Part shown: positions 8,332 through 17,068 of the stretch, in pieces
How positions within the stretch are numbered: position 1 is the stretch's first letter
Layout of the letters: each line of letters opens with the position of its first letter
NCBI RefSeq assembly: GCF_007751035.1
Contig: NZ_CP036433.1
Span: 5,871,001 to 5,935,000 of the forward strand
Direction: 5' to 3'
From: Lignipirellula cremea
Lineage (GTDB): Bacteria > Planctomycetota > Planctomycetia > Pirellulales > Pirellulaceae
DNA: 64,000 bases
Made by a program: the position numbers and the translations under genes
Notes under the pieces: generated by a model
What the model was told of the DNA's origin: nothing
Databases searched by the model: none
What the model saw: only the letters and a program-made list of their open reading frames with translations

Positions 8332-9621
8332 TCACCCGGTAATCTCTTCCACCGGCTTTCCGCCCGGCGCGGCGGCGCGGACGGGGCGGTTGCCGGCGTG
8401 CAGTTCGAGGTTGGGGTCGATGCCCAGGAGTTTCAGAACCGTGGCCATGAAGTCCGGGCCGGAGACTGGGCGGTCGGTGACTTCCGCCGCGTGCTCGTCG
8501 GTCTTGCCGACGACCGCGCCGCCCGGCACGCCGCCACCGAAGAAGACGGTGGACCAGGCTTTGTCGTAGTGGTTCCGAGCGCCGCTGGCGTGGTGCGTCT
8601 TGGGCGTGCGACCGAACTCGCCCATCCAGACGATCAGCGTATCGTCGAGCAACCCACGGTCCTTCAGGTCGGTGATCAAAGCGTGCATCGCCTGGTCGCT
8701 GGTCGGCAAACATTCGTTGCGGACCATGTCGGCGCGGCGCTGCTCGTGCGTATCCCAGTCCCCCAAATAGACCTCGATGAACGGCACACCCGCTTCCACC
8801 AGTCGCCGCGCAAGCAGGCAGCCTTGGCCGAAATAATGCTTGCCGTAGCGGTCATGTGCTTCGGCGGGCTCCTGGTTCAGGTCGAACACTTTGCCCTTGG
8901 GCGATCGCATCAGCTCGACCGTGCCCTGATAGGCAGAACGCTGCGCAGCCACGGCGGGGATCGGTGTCGCGCGTTGGAAGCCAGCCGCCAAGGTCAAGCG
9001 GGCAACGAATTCTGAGTCATCGACCGGGGGCACGGAATTCTCCAGCCCCTTCGTCAGGTCTCGCAGGATGAGTCCGCTGTGACGTGGCCCCAAGTAGCCG
9101 CCTCCGGCGATGTACGGAAATCCGCCTCCTTCCATCGTCTTGCCGGTGACAATGAAATTCGGCAGCCCGGTTCCTTGGGGCCGCAGCGACGAGACGATCG
9201 AACCGAACGACGGGTAGCTCAATCCCGCAAAATTCGGCCGGTAGCTGGTGTGCATGTAGATGCGAGCTCGCCGATGCTCGGCGGCTTCGGTAGTGCTCAT
9301 GCCGCGAATCACGCAGGCGTGCTGCATGAGCTGCGAAACTTTGGCGTAGCCCTCGGCAATTTGCAGCCCGGGCACCGAGGTCGCGATCGTCTTAAACGTG
9401 CCGCGATATTCGGCCGGCGCGTCGGGCTTGGGATCGAACGTGTCGGTCTGCGACGGCCCGCCGTCCATCCAGAGCAGGATGCAAGACTTGTGCTTCTTCG
9501 CCGGCGTTTCCGCCGCGTGTGCCGCCAGGGAGCCGAGCCAGCCGGAACAGGAGACAGCCGACACACCCGCTGCGGCAAGACGCAGAGTTTCACGACGTGT
9601 TAGCGGTTGACGGGGATGCAT
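8332..9621 (-). CDS. DUF1501 family secreted protein
   Basis: The product has 429 residues from ATG 9621; the open frame extends further, but into the upstream haem gene. The leader MHPRQPLTRRETLRLAAAG carries a twin-arginine-like TRRETLRL. DUF1501 words follow in order: CILLWMDGGPSQTDTFDPKP (about 47-66), LARRLVEAGVPFIEVYLG, DWDTHEQRR and GEFGRTP (334-340). The usual GRDH after GEFGRTP is ARNH here, so the Asp is Asn. DUF1501 is thought to share the alkaline-phosphatase/sulfatase fold, with the DTH and GEFGRTP regions near the metal site; no reaction is established. It follows and probably pairs with 9654-11657. Confidence 0.88.
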   Translation of the reverse strand: MHPRQPLTRRETLRLAAAGVSAVSCSGWLGSLAAHAAETPAKKHKSCILLWMDGGPSQTDTFDPKPDAPAEYRGTFKTIATSVPGLQIAEGYAKVSQLMQHACVIRGMSTTEAAEHRRARIYMHTSYRPNFAGLSYPSFGSIVSSLRPQGTGLPNFIVTGKTMEGGGFPYIAGGGYLGPRHSGLILRDLTKGLENSVPPVDDSEFVARLTLAAGFQRATPIPAVAAQRSAYQGTVELMRSPKGKVFDLNQEPAEAHDRYGKHYFGQGCLLARRLVEAGVPFIEVYLGDWDTHEQRRADMVRNECLPTSDQAMHALITDLKDRGLLDDTLIVWMGEFGRTPKTHHASGARNHYDKAWSTVFFGGGVPGGAVVGKTDEHAAEVTDRPVSGPDFMATVLKLLGIDPNLELHAGNRPVRAAAPGGKPVEEITG

Positions 9622-9653
9622 GGCAACGAATCCTTGAGTGTGATGTACGGTCT

Positions 9654-11657
9654 CTACGGAATCACGGCGAATTCCGGCGAATTGACGAGCGCCCACCAGA
9701 CCGCCTGGTAGGCATCCATCGTGCCGTTTCTTTCGATGACGAACGGCCGGACGGTTTGGAGCTCGTCTTCCGTGGGACGACGGCTGAGTACGGCCACGTA
9801 CAGCCGAGTAACGATCTCGTCCGGCTCTCCTTTCTCGCGCACGACCTGCTCGATCAACCGGTTCGGCTTGTGCATCGCCGCGTCGTTCAGCAGCGTCAGC
9901 ACTTGAGGAATGCCTTGCGTGTAGTCGCTCGGTGCGCCGTCCATTTCGTCGGTGTCGAACAGCTTCAAGAAACCGCTGCGGCCCCCCAATGTCGTCCCTG
10001 AGGCTCCGCTGATCGCCCCCTTGTCGGGATCGCCGCCAGAGGACAGCACCAGGCACTCCCAAAACGCTTCCGGCGCGACGACTTTACAGGTCGCGTGGCT
10101 GTACAAGGCCTTGTCGGGTTCGTTCTCGGCGAGCGCAACATGCGACCGCTGGTACGCGCGGCTGAGCAGCATGCCGCGGAGCAGGTGCTTGATGTCGAAC
10201 TTCGAGGCCGCCAGCTCACCCGCCAGCGAGTCAAGCAATTCCGGATGCGTCGGCGGGTTTTCCGGGTCGAGCGAATCGACGGGCTCGACCAACCCGCGGC
10301 CGAAGACCTGATGCCACAGGCGATTGACCGTGGCTCGCGCAAACTGGGCATTCTTCGGCGACGTGAGCCACTGGGCCAGCAGCTGACGCGTCGGCGACTT
10401 CGGGTCGAGTTGCGCGGTTTCGCCGCCTAGATACTTCGCGGCGACAACCCCGCCGGCTGCCGGCCCTGCATCAACGGGAATCACGACCGCGCCGCCGTCC
10501 TTTCGCTCCAGCGGTTCCAGCCCGAACCGCGTCTTCCGCGGTCCTTCTACCGTGTCGTAGATGCCCTTGCGATTCTCGCCCTTCTTGGGATTGTGCTCCA
10601 CTTTCGCCGTGCGGCTGAAAAACGCGGCCAGTCCCCAGAACTCGTCTTGCGTCCACGAGGCGAACGGATGGTCGTGGCACTCGGCACATTGAAGCTGAAT
10701 GCCAAGAAAGCGCCGCGAGACCGAAGCCGCCAGCTTGCCGGCCCGCGGCTGCCCGTCGTCCATGCACTGCCGGATGAACGCGATGGGCGGGTCTTCTCCT
10801 TCGGCCGCGATCATCGCGCGGACCAGTTCATCCCAGGGCCGGTTCTTGTTGAACTCCTCCGCCAACCATTTGTAGAAGTTGCCGGTGTATTGGCCCTTGA
10901 GATCCTCCCCAGCGCCAATTGGCACGGCCACACGATCGCGCCACAGCCGCGCCCAGTATTGACCGTACTCTGGCCGGGCAAGCAACTCGTCGATCAGATT
11001 CGCACGTTTGTCCGGCGATGCGTTTCCCAGAAACGCCATCGCTTCGGCCCGCGTCGGAATCCGCCCGATCAGATCGAGCCACACGCGGCGCTGAAATTCG
11101 CCGTCATCCGCCTGCGGCGACGCGGGGATCGCCGCTTCGGCCAAGCGCCGGTCGATCGCGTCGTCGATCAGCTTCGCGATCTCTTCGGCTGTCCGCGGCT
11201 TATCAGAGGCGACCAGCTCACTCGACCGCTGCACCGCCTTGGCCCCCTCGGCGATCCAGCGGCGGATAACTTCTTTGTGCTCGGCTGAGACCTTGATCGG
11301 ATTCTTCGGCATCTCATCCGCCGCGATCTTCTTCCACAAGAGGCTCGCGTCCGGATCGCCCGGCGCCACGGCCTTGCCGCTTTCGCCGCCGGTCATGGCG
11401 GCTGTGATCGAACGCAAGTCCAGCTCGGCCTTGCGATGCAACCCGCCGTGACACTGCAGGCAATGCGAATTGAGAATCGGCAGCACATCACGCTCGAAGG
11501 TCACCGGCTCGGCGGCGCTGGCCGCGCTGAGCAACCCGAGCAGCAGCGCCGTCTTCAAAGAAATCCGAAATCCAAACGTCGAAGTCCGAAACAAATCCAG
11601 AATTCGAAATGCAAATGTTGGAAATGGCCGCGTGCTGGGTGTTTTCGTTTGGGGCAT
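9654..11657 (-). CDS. PSCyt1-DUF1549-DUF1553 haem protein (PSD1 family)
   Basis: The product has 667 residues from ATG 11657, the start that matches the M(T/P)xTK starts of its paralogues. Residues 14-34 (TFAFRILDLFRTSTFGFRIS) are encoded by an inverted-repeat arm; the hydrophobic signal core KTALLLGLLSAASAA comes after. The haem motif CLQCH is at 66-70. DUF1549 includes CAECHDHPFASWTQDEFWGL (324-343), which adds a second CxxCH. DUF1553 is seen in FARATVNRLWHQVFGRGLVE, PTHPELLDSLA and LLRGMLLSRAYQRS. It is shorter than the 836-939-residue paralogues in this window. It is paired with DUF1501 8332-9621. Confidence 0.9.
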   Translation of the reverse strand: MPQTKTPSTRPFPTFAFRILDLFRTSTFGFRISLKTALLLGLLSAASAAEPVTFERDVLPILNSHCLQCHGGLHRKAELDLRSITAAMTGGESGKAVAPGDPDASLLWKKIAADEMPKNPIKVSAEHKEVIRRWIAEGAKAVQRSSELVASDKPRTAEEIAKLIDDAIDRRLAEAAIPASPQADDGEFQRRVWLDLIGRIPTRAEAMAFLGNASPDKRANLIDELLARPEYGQYWARLWRDRVAVPIGAGEDLKGQYTGNFYKWLAEEFNKNRPWDELVRAMIAAEGEDPPIAFIRQCMDDGQPRAGKLAASVSRRFLGIQLQCAECHDHPFASWTQDEFWGLAAFFSRTAKVEHNPKKGENRKGIYDTVEGPRKTRFGLEPLERKDGGAVVIPVDAGPAAGGVVAAKYLGGETAQLDPKSPTRQLLAQWLTSPKNAQFARATVNRLWHQVFGRGLVEPVDSLDPENPPTHPELLDSLAGELAASKFDIKHLLRGMLLSRAYQRSHVALAENEPDKALYSHATCKVVAPEAFWECLVLSSGGDPDKGAISGASGTTLGGRSGFLKLFDTDEMDGAPSDYTQGIPQVLTLLNDAAMHKPNRLIEQVVREKGEPDEIVTRLYVAVLSRRPTEDELQTVRPFVIERNGTMDAYQAVWWALVNSPEFAVIP

Positions 11658-11712
11658 TGAAATTTCGATCCTTTGAATTTGTTTCGTGCTGCGGATTTCG
11701 GATCTCTTGCTT
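11559..11712. repeat. Inverted-repeat leader element spanning the start of 9654-11657
   Basis: The inner arm (11559-11625, inside the coding sequence) has GAAATCCGAAATCC, AAGTCCGAAACAAATCC and AATTCGAAATGC. The outer arm (about 11668-11705, in the leader) is the inverse, with TTTGAATTTGTTTCG and GCGGATTTCGGATC. The loop between them holds CTTGGGTGT-like DNA and the ATG at 11657, so transcript pairing would place the start codon in the loop. Confidence 0.7.
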
Positions 11713-11778
11713 GACAGCACTTCATGGCCGCGCCAGCAAGGGATTTCCTCACTGACGCGGCGGGCTCCGGTTCGTCGG

Positions 11779-13164
11779 TTAACCAAGCAGCTCTTCCAGC
11801 GGGCCGTGCTGGTTGAAATCTTTCAGGCCCGGATCGGCCATGCCGAAGCTGTCGCGCGACGAGCCGGCCAGGTGCAATAGCGTCACGTACATGTTGGCGA
11901 TCGTGCGGTGGCCAGGCTGGCCGTAGCCGGGATAGTCAACGTAGCGGCCCGTCTTGAGCTGGCCGCCGATGTTGCCGATCACCACCATCGGCCATTCCCA
12001 GCAGCGGCTGTGATGCGCTTCGGCGCCGTCGCTGAGGTAGACGATGACCGTGTTGTCGAGCATCGTGCCGTCCCCTTCTTTCACCGCGTCGAGCTTCTTG
12101 CACAGCCCGGCGATCAGGTCGAAGTGGTAGCGGCGGATGTAGTCGTACGTTTGCAGGTAGTCCATGTTGTTCTGGCCGCCGCCGTGGCCCGTATGGTGCT
12201 TGCCCTGCTTCAGCCCCAGGCCCGTGAAGCAGATGTCGAAATCCTGTTCGCCCGCGGCCGAGGAAATCGTCAGCACATTGGTCAACCCGCAGATCAGCGT
12301 CGCCGCGGCGATGTCGAACTGGGCGTCGAGCCGGTCGGTTTCGACGGCGCTGGTGTACTTGTCCGAGGGGACCGGGCCTTTCTCGCGCAGCGTGTACTGG
12401 ATTTCATTCAGCCGGCTCTGACGGTCGCGGAGTGACTCGAACGTTTCCAGGTACGCGCCGAACTGTTCGCGTTCCGGCCCGGCCAGGCTGGCTTCGGCCG
12501 CCTTGATATCGTCCTTGAGAAAGTCGAGCACGTTGTTCTTGGCGACGAACTCTTGCCGGGCCGACCCTTCCGCCACGCTGCCGAACAAGGTGTTGTAGGC
12601 TTGCTGCGGTTGGCAGACGATCGGCATCTTCTTGCCCTTGCCCCAAGCGGAAATGCTGTAGACGACGTTGTTCTCCATGCGCTTCGAGATGCCCAGGCCG
12701 ACGTGCGGGAAGATGCCCGGCAGTGTCCTGGCCAGCGCGGCGTCGATCGTTTCATGAACTTCCGCCGTACCCTTGCGACCGCCGGGGACCGCGCCGAGCG
12801 CCCCGAAATCGTTAGAGTGCCCGCCGCCGCAGATCTGGCCCGACAGGCCGTTGACGATCGTCAGTTTGTTCTTCCACTCGCTGACCGGCTGCAGCGAGAA
12901 AGCCAGGTCCTTATCGGCTAGCGGGACATCGATGAACTCAGCCGGGCCGTTGAGTGCGCTTTGCGGACGCTCCTTGCGCTCGATGCCCGCGGGCGGCATC
13001 TGTTGGGGCTTCACGCCGTTGCTCTCGACGACGAACACAAACCGCTTGGCCGAGATCGGCTGTCCGGCGGCGTGGGCCTTTAATTGCGTCAAGATCGGGT
13101 GCAGGAATGTGGCGCCCGCGGACAGGCCGAGAGTTTTCAGGGCATCGCGGCGATTAAAAAACAT
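11779..13164 (-). CDS. DUF1552 (HXXSHH family) secreted protein, AEAHHSRCWEW subgroup
   Basis: The product has 461 residues. I chose ATG 13164 (GGAG seven bases upstream) over the in-frame TTG at 13170. The leader MFFNRRDALKTLGLSAGATF carries a Tat-like NRRDALK. Family words: FVFVVESNGVKPQQMPP, LSGQICGGGHSNDFGALGAV, KQGKHHTGHGGGQNN and VIVYLSDGAEAHHSRCWEW, ending GLKDFNQHGPLEELLG. It is strikingly similar along its length to 32726-34120, and its tail matches the stub at 3675-3785. Partner: the DUF1588-type haem gene directly upstream. Probably exported folded; reaction unknown. Confidence 0.9.
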   Translation of the reverse strand: MFFNRRDALKTLGLSAGATFLHPILTQLKAHAAGQPISAKRFVFVVESNGVKPQQMPPAGIERKERPQSALNGPAEFIDVPLADKDLAFSLQPVSEWKNKLTIVNGLSGQICGGGHSNDFGALGAVPGGRKGTAEVHETIDAALARTLPGIFPHVGLGISKRMENNVVYSISAWGKGKKMPIVCQPQQAYNTLFGSVAEGSARQEFVAKNNVLDFLKDDIKAAEASLAGPEREQFGAYLETFESLRDRQSRLNEIQYTLREKGPVPSDKYTSAVETDRLDAQFDIAAATLICGLTNVLTISSAAGEQDFDICFTGLGLKQGKHHTGHGGGQNNMDYLQTYDYIRRYHFDLIAGLCKKLDAVKEGDGTMLDNTVIVYLSDGAEAHHSRCWEWPMVVIGNIGGQLKTGRYVDYPGYGQPGHRTIANMYVTLLHLAGSSRDSFGMADPGLKDFNQHGPLEELLG

Positions 13165-13227
13165 GGCCAAATCTCCATCTAAAGGGTTGGGATCGTGGAA
13201 TTCGATATCTGTGAAATCAAAAGGGAT

Positions 13228-15543
13228 TTAGGAATTAGCCTTCTTCGATGCGGCTTTGGGCACCGCGTTCGGTTCCGGGGAAGCAGGGACCCGGTACAAA
13301 AACGATTCGCTGGTCAGCAGCGCGGAGAGGAGCTCCTTCATACTGCCGCCGCTCTCCTGATATGCCTTATGCGCCGCTTGCAGACTGGCCGCATCGCCGG
13401 GCGATTCGTTACGCCCCAGCCAGTAACGAAACGCATGGCGGACAAACACCTGCTCGACGCGCTCGGAAGCGGCCAGCTTGTGCATCAATTCCACCGCGCC
13501 GTCGACCGGACCTTCCAGGCTGGCATCGCCAACGTGCGCGACGAGCCCTGACCTGTTCAACGGGACGTCTTGCATGACCCGCTTGGTCTGATTGCGCCGC
13601 GGACCTTCGAGCTTCGCCGTCGCCTCGATATCAACCACCGAATCCATCGCGCGGTATCGGCCGAAGTGGTCGAATTGCTCGAAGGGGTAGGCCAAATCGT
13701 TCATGAGTTGGTGACACTTCCAGCAGTAAGCCTGCTCGGTGACCGCCATCCGCTCGCGAAGAGTCTTTTCAGGCGTGTTGGGAAGCTGAGCATCCACGGT
13801 GATCGGCACGTCGGGCACGACGTTCCCCAGCAGCCGCTCGCGAATCCATTTGCCGCGGTGGATCGCGTGGTTGTCGAACGTCGTCGAGTTGGCCACCAGC
13901 CACGAGGGCTGCGTGAGGATGCCGGCCCGCTGGTCTTTCGGCAGTTCGACCGGTTGCTGCTCGGGAAAATCGGACAGGCCGTACGCCTCGCACACCATCT
14001 TCACGGGCGGGTTGAACTCTCGGTTCTTGTACTTCTCGGGGTTTGCCTTCTTTTCTGCGTCGAATTTCTTGCGGGCCTCGACCAGCTTCTTCTGCCAGTC
14101 AGCCGCCGTCCTGTACGCCACGAAGGTCTTGTTCGTGGTGAGCAGCTCACGCAGTACGTCGCGGTCCTGCTCCAGGATGTACTCGATCAACCGGTCGGTA
14201 TCGGCAATCAGCGAGCCGGGATCGTGCCCGGGAAAGTCGATCGTCCCCCCGCCGGAATTGGCTTCCTTGAAGACATAGCTGGCCTTGTCGTAGCCAAAGT
14301 ATTCGCGGAAGAATCGCAGGATGCGGGGCTTGTCGGTCTTGGCGTCGTCGAGCAGCCGCCGCACTTGCTGTGTGACCCCCTCGTCGGTACCGAGCCCGCC
14401 GGTGGCCGCGGCCGCCAGAAGCTGCGAGTCCGGCCCTTTGTCGGTCAGGGCGTAGCCGATCGCGAAGGCAATCTCGCGCGGAGCCAGCCGCACGCGCCCC
14501 TTCTCATCGGGCTGGCCGCTGCCGACCTCCATCCGGAACACGGCCTCGGTCAGCATCAGCACCGTCGCCAGAGCATAGCGGGAGCCGACCACTTGCCCCG
14601 CCTCGGCCATGTTCCTTTTGAGCAACGCCACGAACTTTTCCAGTTCGCGGTCGGTCGGCGGGCGTTTGAGAATCTGTTTGAATTGGAAAGTAATCGCCGC
14701 TTCGAGTTGCGCGTCGGTCGGCGCGACCTGCGGATCGAACAGCGGCTGGAGTTCCCGGGCGCCGTTCCATTTGACGATCTTGCCATTCTCGACCGTATGC
14801 ACCGTCTGCCCCTCGACGATGATCAGGGCATTCCGAAACAGCGTGGCGGTGACCGGTTCGTCGATCGTCGGATCTCCCATGTCCTTGAACGTCGTGCCGC
14901 CCAGCGGTGAGAACGGCTGATTGGTACCGGGCCGCTTGGCGGCGTCCTTAAGAAACGTCTCATAGATTTCCGGGCTGACGCGACGGACGCGGCTCTCGCC
15001 GTCGAACGGCGGAATGTTTTTCGGATCAAACAGCACGGAGTGCGGTGTGATGTTGCCGTTTTCGTACGCAGCGCGGCGAGTGAAATTCCGGTTGGCGCGC
15101 TTCGACTCGGCGTGCGCCCAATCGATGGTCGCCGCCAAGCCCGCCGCATCCGGCCGCGGCTTCTCCTCCGGCGGCATCTCACCTTTGGTGAGCTTCTCGA
15201 CGAGCGTTGCCCACCGCGCCCCGCTGGTGCTGGACTTCATGTCGGGGTCGAGCGTCGTCAGGTCCAATTCTCCCTCGGGCTCTTTCGCGCCGTGGCACCC
15301 GACGCAGTGTTTGGTGAGAAACGGCTTGACCGACCGTTCGAACTCCGCCCGACTCTCGTCAGCGTTGGTGAACTTCAACTCGGCCGCCGATGCCAAGCTG
15401 AAGGGAAGGGAGAGCAGAAACAAGCATCCCGAACTCCGAAACACAAAACCCAAAAGTTGAAACAAATCCGAAATGCGAGTTACAAATGCTCGAAACGCAC
15501 TTGCGCCAGATGGCTTCGTCTTGGTCACTGGAATATCCTTCAT
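13228..15543 (-). CDS. Secreted haem c protein, PSCyt1-DUF1592-DUF1588 type
   Basis: The product has 771 residues from ATG 15543. A GTG at 15528 (VTKTK, with AAGGA seven bases before) is an equally good start and matches the MTKT starts of paralogues. Residues about 22-40 (TRISDLFQLLGFVFRSS) come from a repeat arm; the signal core LFLLSLPFSLASAA follows. The first haem motif CVGCH is at 80-84 and GEMPPEEKP comes later. FSPLGGTTFKDMGDP, LAPREIAFAIGYALTDKGPD and RILRFFREYFGYDKAS are conserved with 36373-38562. The second motif CWKCH is at about 607-611. A lysine-rich stretch near 480-505 is extra relative to that paralogue. It pairs with DUF1552 11779-13164. Confidence 0.9.
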   Translation of the reverse strand: MKDIPVTKTKPSGASAFRAFVTRISDLFQLLGFVFRSSGCLFLLSLPFSLASAAELKFTNADESRAEFERSVKPFLTKHCVGCHGAKEPEGELDLTTLDPDMKSSTSGARWATLVEKLTKGEMPPEEKPRPDAAGLAATIDWAHAESKRANRNFTRRAAYENGNITPHSVLFDPKNIPPFDGESRVRRVSPEIYETFLKDAAKRPGTNQPFSPLGGTTFKDMGDPTIDEPVTATLFRNALIIVEGQTVHTVENGKIVKWNGARELQPLFDPQVAPTDAQLEAAITFQFKQILKRPPTDRELEKFVALLKRNMAEAGQVVGSRYALATVLMLTEAVFRMEVGSGQPDEKGRVRLAPREIAFAIGYALTDKGPDSQLLAAAATGGLGTDEGVTQQVRRLLDDAKTDKPRILRFFREYFGYDKASYVFKEANSGGGTIDFPGHDPGSLIADTDRLIEYILEQDRDVLRELLTTNKTFVAYRTAADWQKKLVEARKKFDAEKKANPEKYKNREFNPPVKMVCEAYGLSDFPEQQPVELPKDQRAGILTQPSWLVANSTTFDNHAIHRGKWIRERLLGNVVPDVPITVDAQLPNTPEKTLRERMAVTEQAYCWKCHQLMNDLAYPFEQFDHFGRYRAMDSVVDIEATAKLEGPRRNQTKRVMQDVPLNRSGLVAHVGDASLEGPVDGAVELMHKLAASERVEQVFVRHAFRYWLGRNESPGDAASLQAAHKAYQESGGSMKELLSALLTSESFLYRVPASPEPNAVPKAASKKANS

Positions 15544-15590
15544 TGGAATCTGTTTCGGATTTCGATATGCGGGTTCCGGATTTACCGCCG
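15425..15590. repeat. Inverted-repeat leader element spanning the start of 13228-15543
   Basis: The inner arm contains CCGAACTCCGAAACAC, TTGAAACAAATCCGAAATGC and ACAAATGCTCGAAAC. The outer arm contains GGAATCTGTTTCGG, ATTTCGATATGCGG and TTCCGGATTTA. The loop holds the conserved CGTCTTGGTCACTGG, which encodes the start VTKT. Both possible start codons lie between the arms. Confidence 0.65.
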
Positions 15591-15615
15591 GCTGTTCCTC
15601 GCCTGCGGCTGCGGG

Positions 15616-17007
15616 TCAAACGAGGATGTCGCGGATCACCTCGCCGTGCACGTCGGTCAGTCGAAAGTCTCGGCCGCCGTAGCGGTAGGTGAGGCGTTCG
15701 TGGTCGAGGCCCATCAAGTGCAGCATGGTGGCGTGCAGGTCGTGTGGGTGAACTCGCTTTTCCACCGCCTTGAAACCGAATTCGTCGGTCGCTCCGTAGG
15801 CCAAGCCACCGCGCACACCCCCACCGGCAAGCCACACGGAAAAACCCCAGTGATTGTGATCGCGTCCATCGTTGCCTTGCGACGCCGGCGTGCGGCCGAA
15901 TTCGCCGCCCCACAGAACCAGCGTTTCTTCCAGCAGTCCGCGCTGTTTCAGATCGGTCAGCAGGCCAGCGATCGAACGATCGGACGCGGCCGCCAATTGC
16001 TTGTGCTGGCCATCGTTGTTGCCGTGCGTGTCCCACGGTTGCCCCGCGCCCGAATAAATCTGCACGACCCGGACACCCCGTTCGACCAACCGCCGGGCCA
16101 GCAGGCAGCTTGCGCCGAAACCGTTCATCTTCCCATCCGTGCCGTGATAGAGTTTTTGCACGGACTCGGGTTCCGTCCGCCACGCGAACGCTTCCGGTGC
16201 GGCAGCTTGCATCCGGAACGCGAGTTCAAACGAAGCGATGCGGGCGTCGAGCGGATCTTCTTTTGCGCGTGTGGCGTGATGCCGAGCGTTCAGTTGCTGG
16301 ATGAAGTCGAGCTGCCGTCGTTGCGAACTGGCCGAGAGCTGACCGTTTTCCAAATGCGGCAGCACTTGCTGTGGACGAAAGTCGACCGGCAAGTTCAAGT
16401 GGCAACCTTGATATACGCCAGGCAAAAACCGATTGCTCCAATTCGCCGCGCCGTTTACAGGCAGACCGGGGCTGAGCACCACGTAGCCGGGGAGGCTTTC
16501 ATTCTCCGTGCCCAAGCCATACAGCAGCCACGAACCATATGACGGGCGAATCGCCTGCACGTGGCCGCTGTTCATCATGAACATGGACGGTTCGTGGTTG
16601 GGGATGTCGGTGTACATTGAGCGGATGACGCAGAGATCGTCGGCGAAGCGGCCGGTTTCGGCGTACAGTTCACTGATCTCCAAACCGGAGTCGCCCCGTT
16701 TCGGAAACTTGAAGGGCGACGGCCGCAACCCGCCGGTGCCGTTTTCCGTTTTCAATTCGGCGGTGCTCGCCGGTCGCTGGCCCGCGTGAGTCGCCAGCGC
16801 GGGTTTGGGATCGAACGTGTCCACCTGCGACGGGCCGCCGTTCATGTAGAGGTGAATGATGTGTTTCGCTCGCGGCCGAAAATGCGGCGGCTTGAGCGAC
16901 AGCGGATTGGCCGCCACTGCTTCACGATCACCGCACAGACCGGCGAGTCCGAGGATGCCAAGGCCCGTTCCCATGCGCTGCAATGCTTCGCGTCGCGTGA
17001 AAATCAT
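15616..17007 (-). CDS. DUF1501 family secreted protein, YRYGGRDF-type subgroup
   Basis: The product has 463 residues. ATG 17007 is preferred because GGAG sits six bases upstream; ATG 17019 is also in frame. The leader MIFTRREALQRMGTGLGILG has the Tat-like TRREALQ. Motifs: HIIHLYMNGGPSQVDTFDPK, LARRLVERGVRVVQIYSGAG, PWDTHGNNDG, GEFGRTP (368-374) and NDGRDHNHWGFSVWLAGGGV, ending YRYGGRDFRLTDVHGEVIRD. Closest relatives in the window are 25743-27191 and 21701-23119. It lies 61 bases downstream of PSD1 gene 17069-19858 and is presumably its partner. The fold is presumed to be of the alkaline-phosphatase clan; substrate unknown. Confidence 0.9.
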   Translation of the reverse strand: MIFTRREALQRMGTGLGILGLAGLCGDREAVAANPLSLKPPHFRPRAKHIIHLYMNGGPSQVDTFDPKPALATHAGQRPASTAELKTENGTGGLRPSPFKFPKRGDSGLEISELYAETGRFADDLCVIRSMYTDIPNHEPSMFMMNSGHVQAIRPSYGSWLLYGLGTENESLPGYVVLSPGLPVNGAANWSNRFLPGVYQGCHLNLPVDFRPQQVLPHLENGQLSASSQRRQLDFIQQLNARHHATRAKEDPLDARIASFELAFRMQAAAPEAFAWRTEPESVQKLYHGTDGKMNGFGASCLLARRLVERGVRVVQIYSGAGQPWDTHGNNDGQHKQLAAASDRSIAGLLTDLKQRGLLEETLVLWGGEFGRTPASQGNDGRDHNHWGFSVWLAGGGVRGGLAYGATDEFGFKAVEKRVHPHDLHATMLHLMGLDHERLTYRYGGRDFRLTDVHGEVIRDILV

Positions 17008-17068
17008 TGGGATCTCCATTTAGGGTTTGACGAGCGGCGGCGCCGCGCCGGAAACCACATGAAAATTG

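Noticed and set aside
9622-10062. N-terminal extension of DUF1501 8332-9621
   Set aside because: This part of the frame is antisense-free but overlaps the end of the PSD1 gene 9654-11657 in another frame, and the Tat leader begins at ATG 9621. The extensions on 4175-5521, 50691-52571 and 56861-57490 are shadows of upstream genes in the same way.
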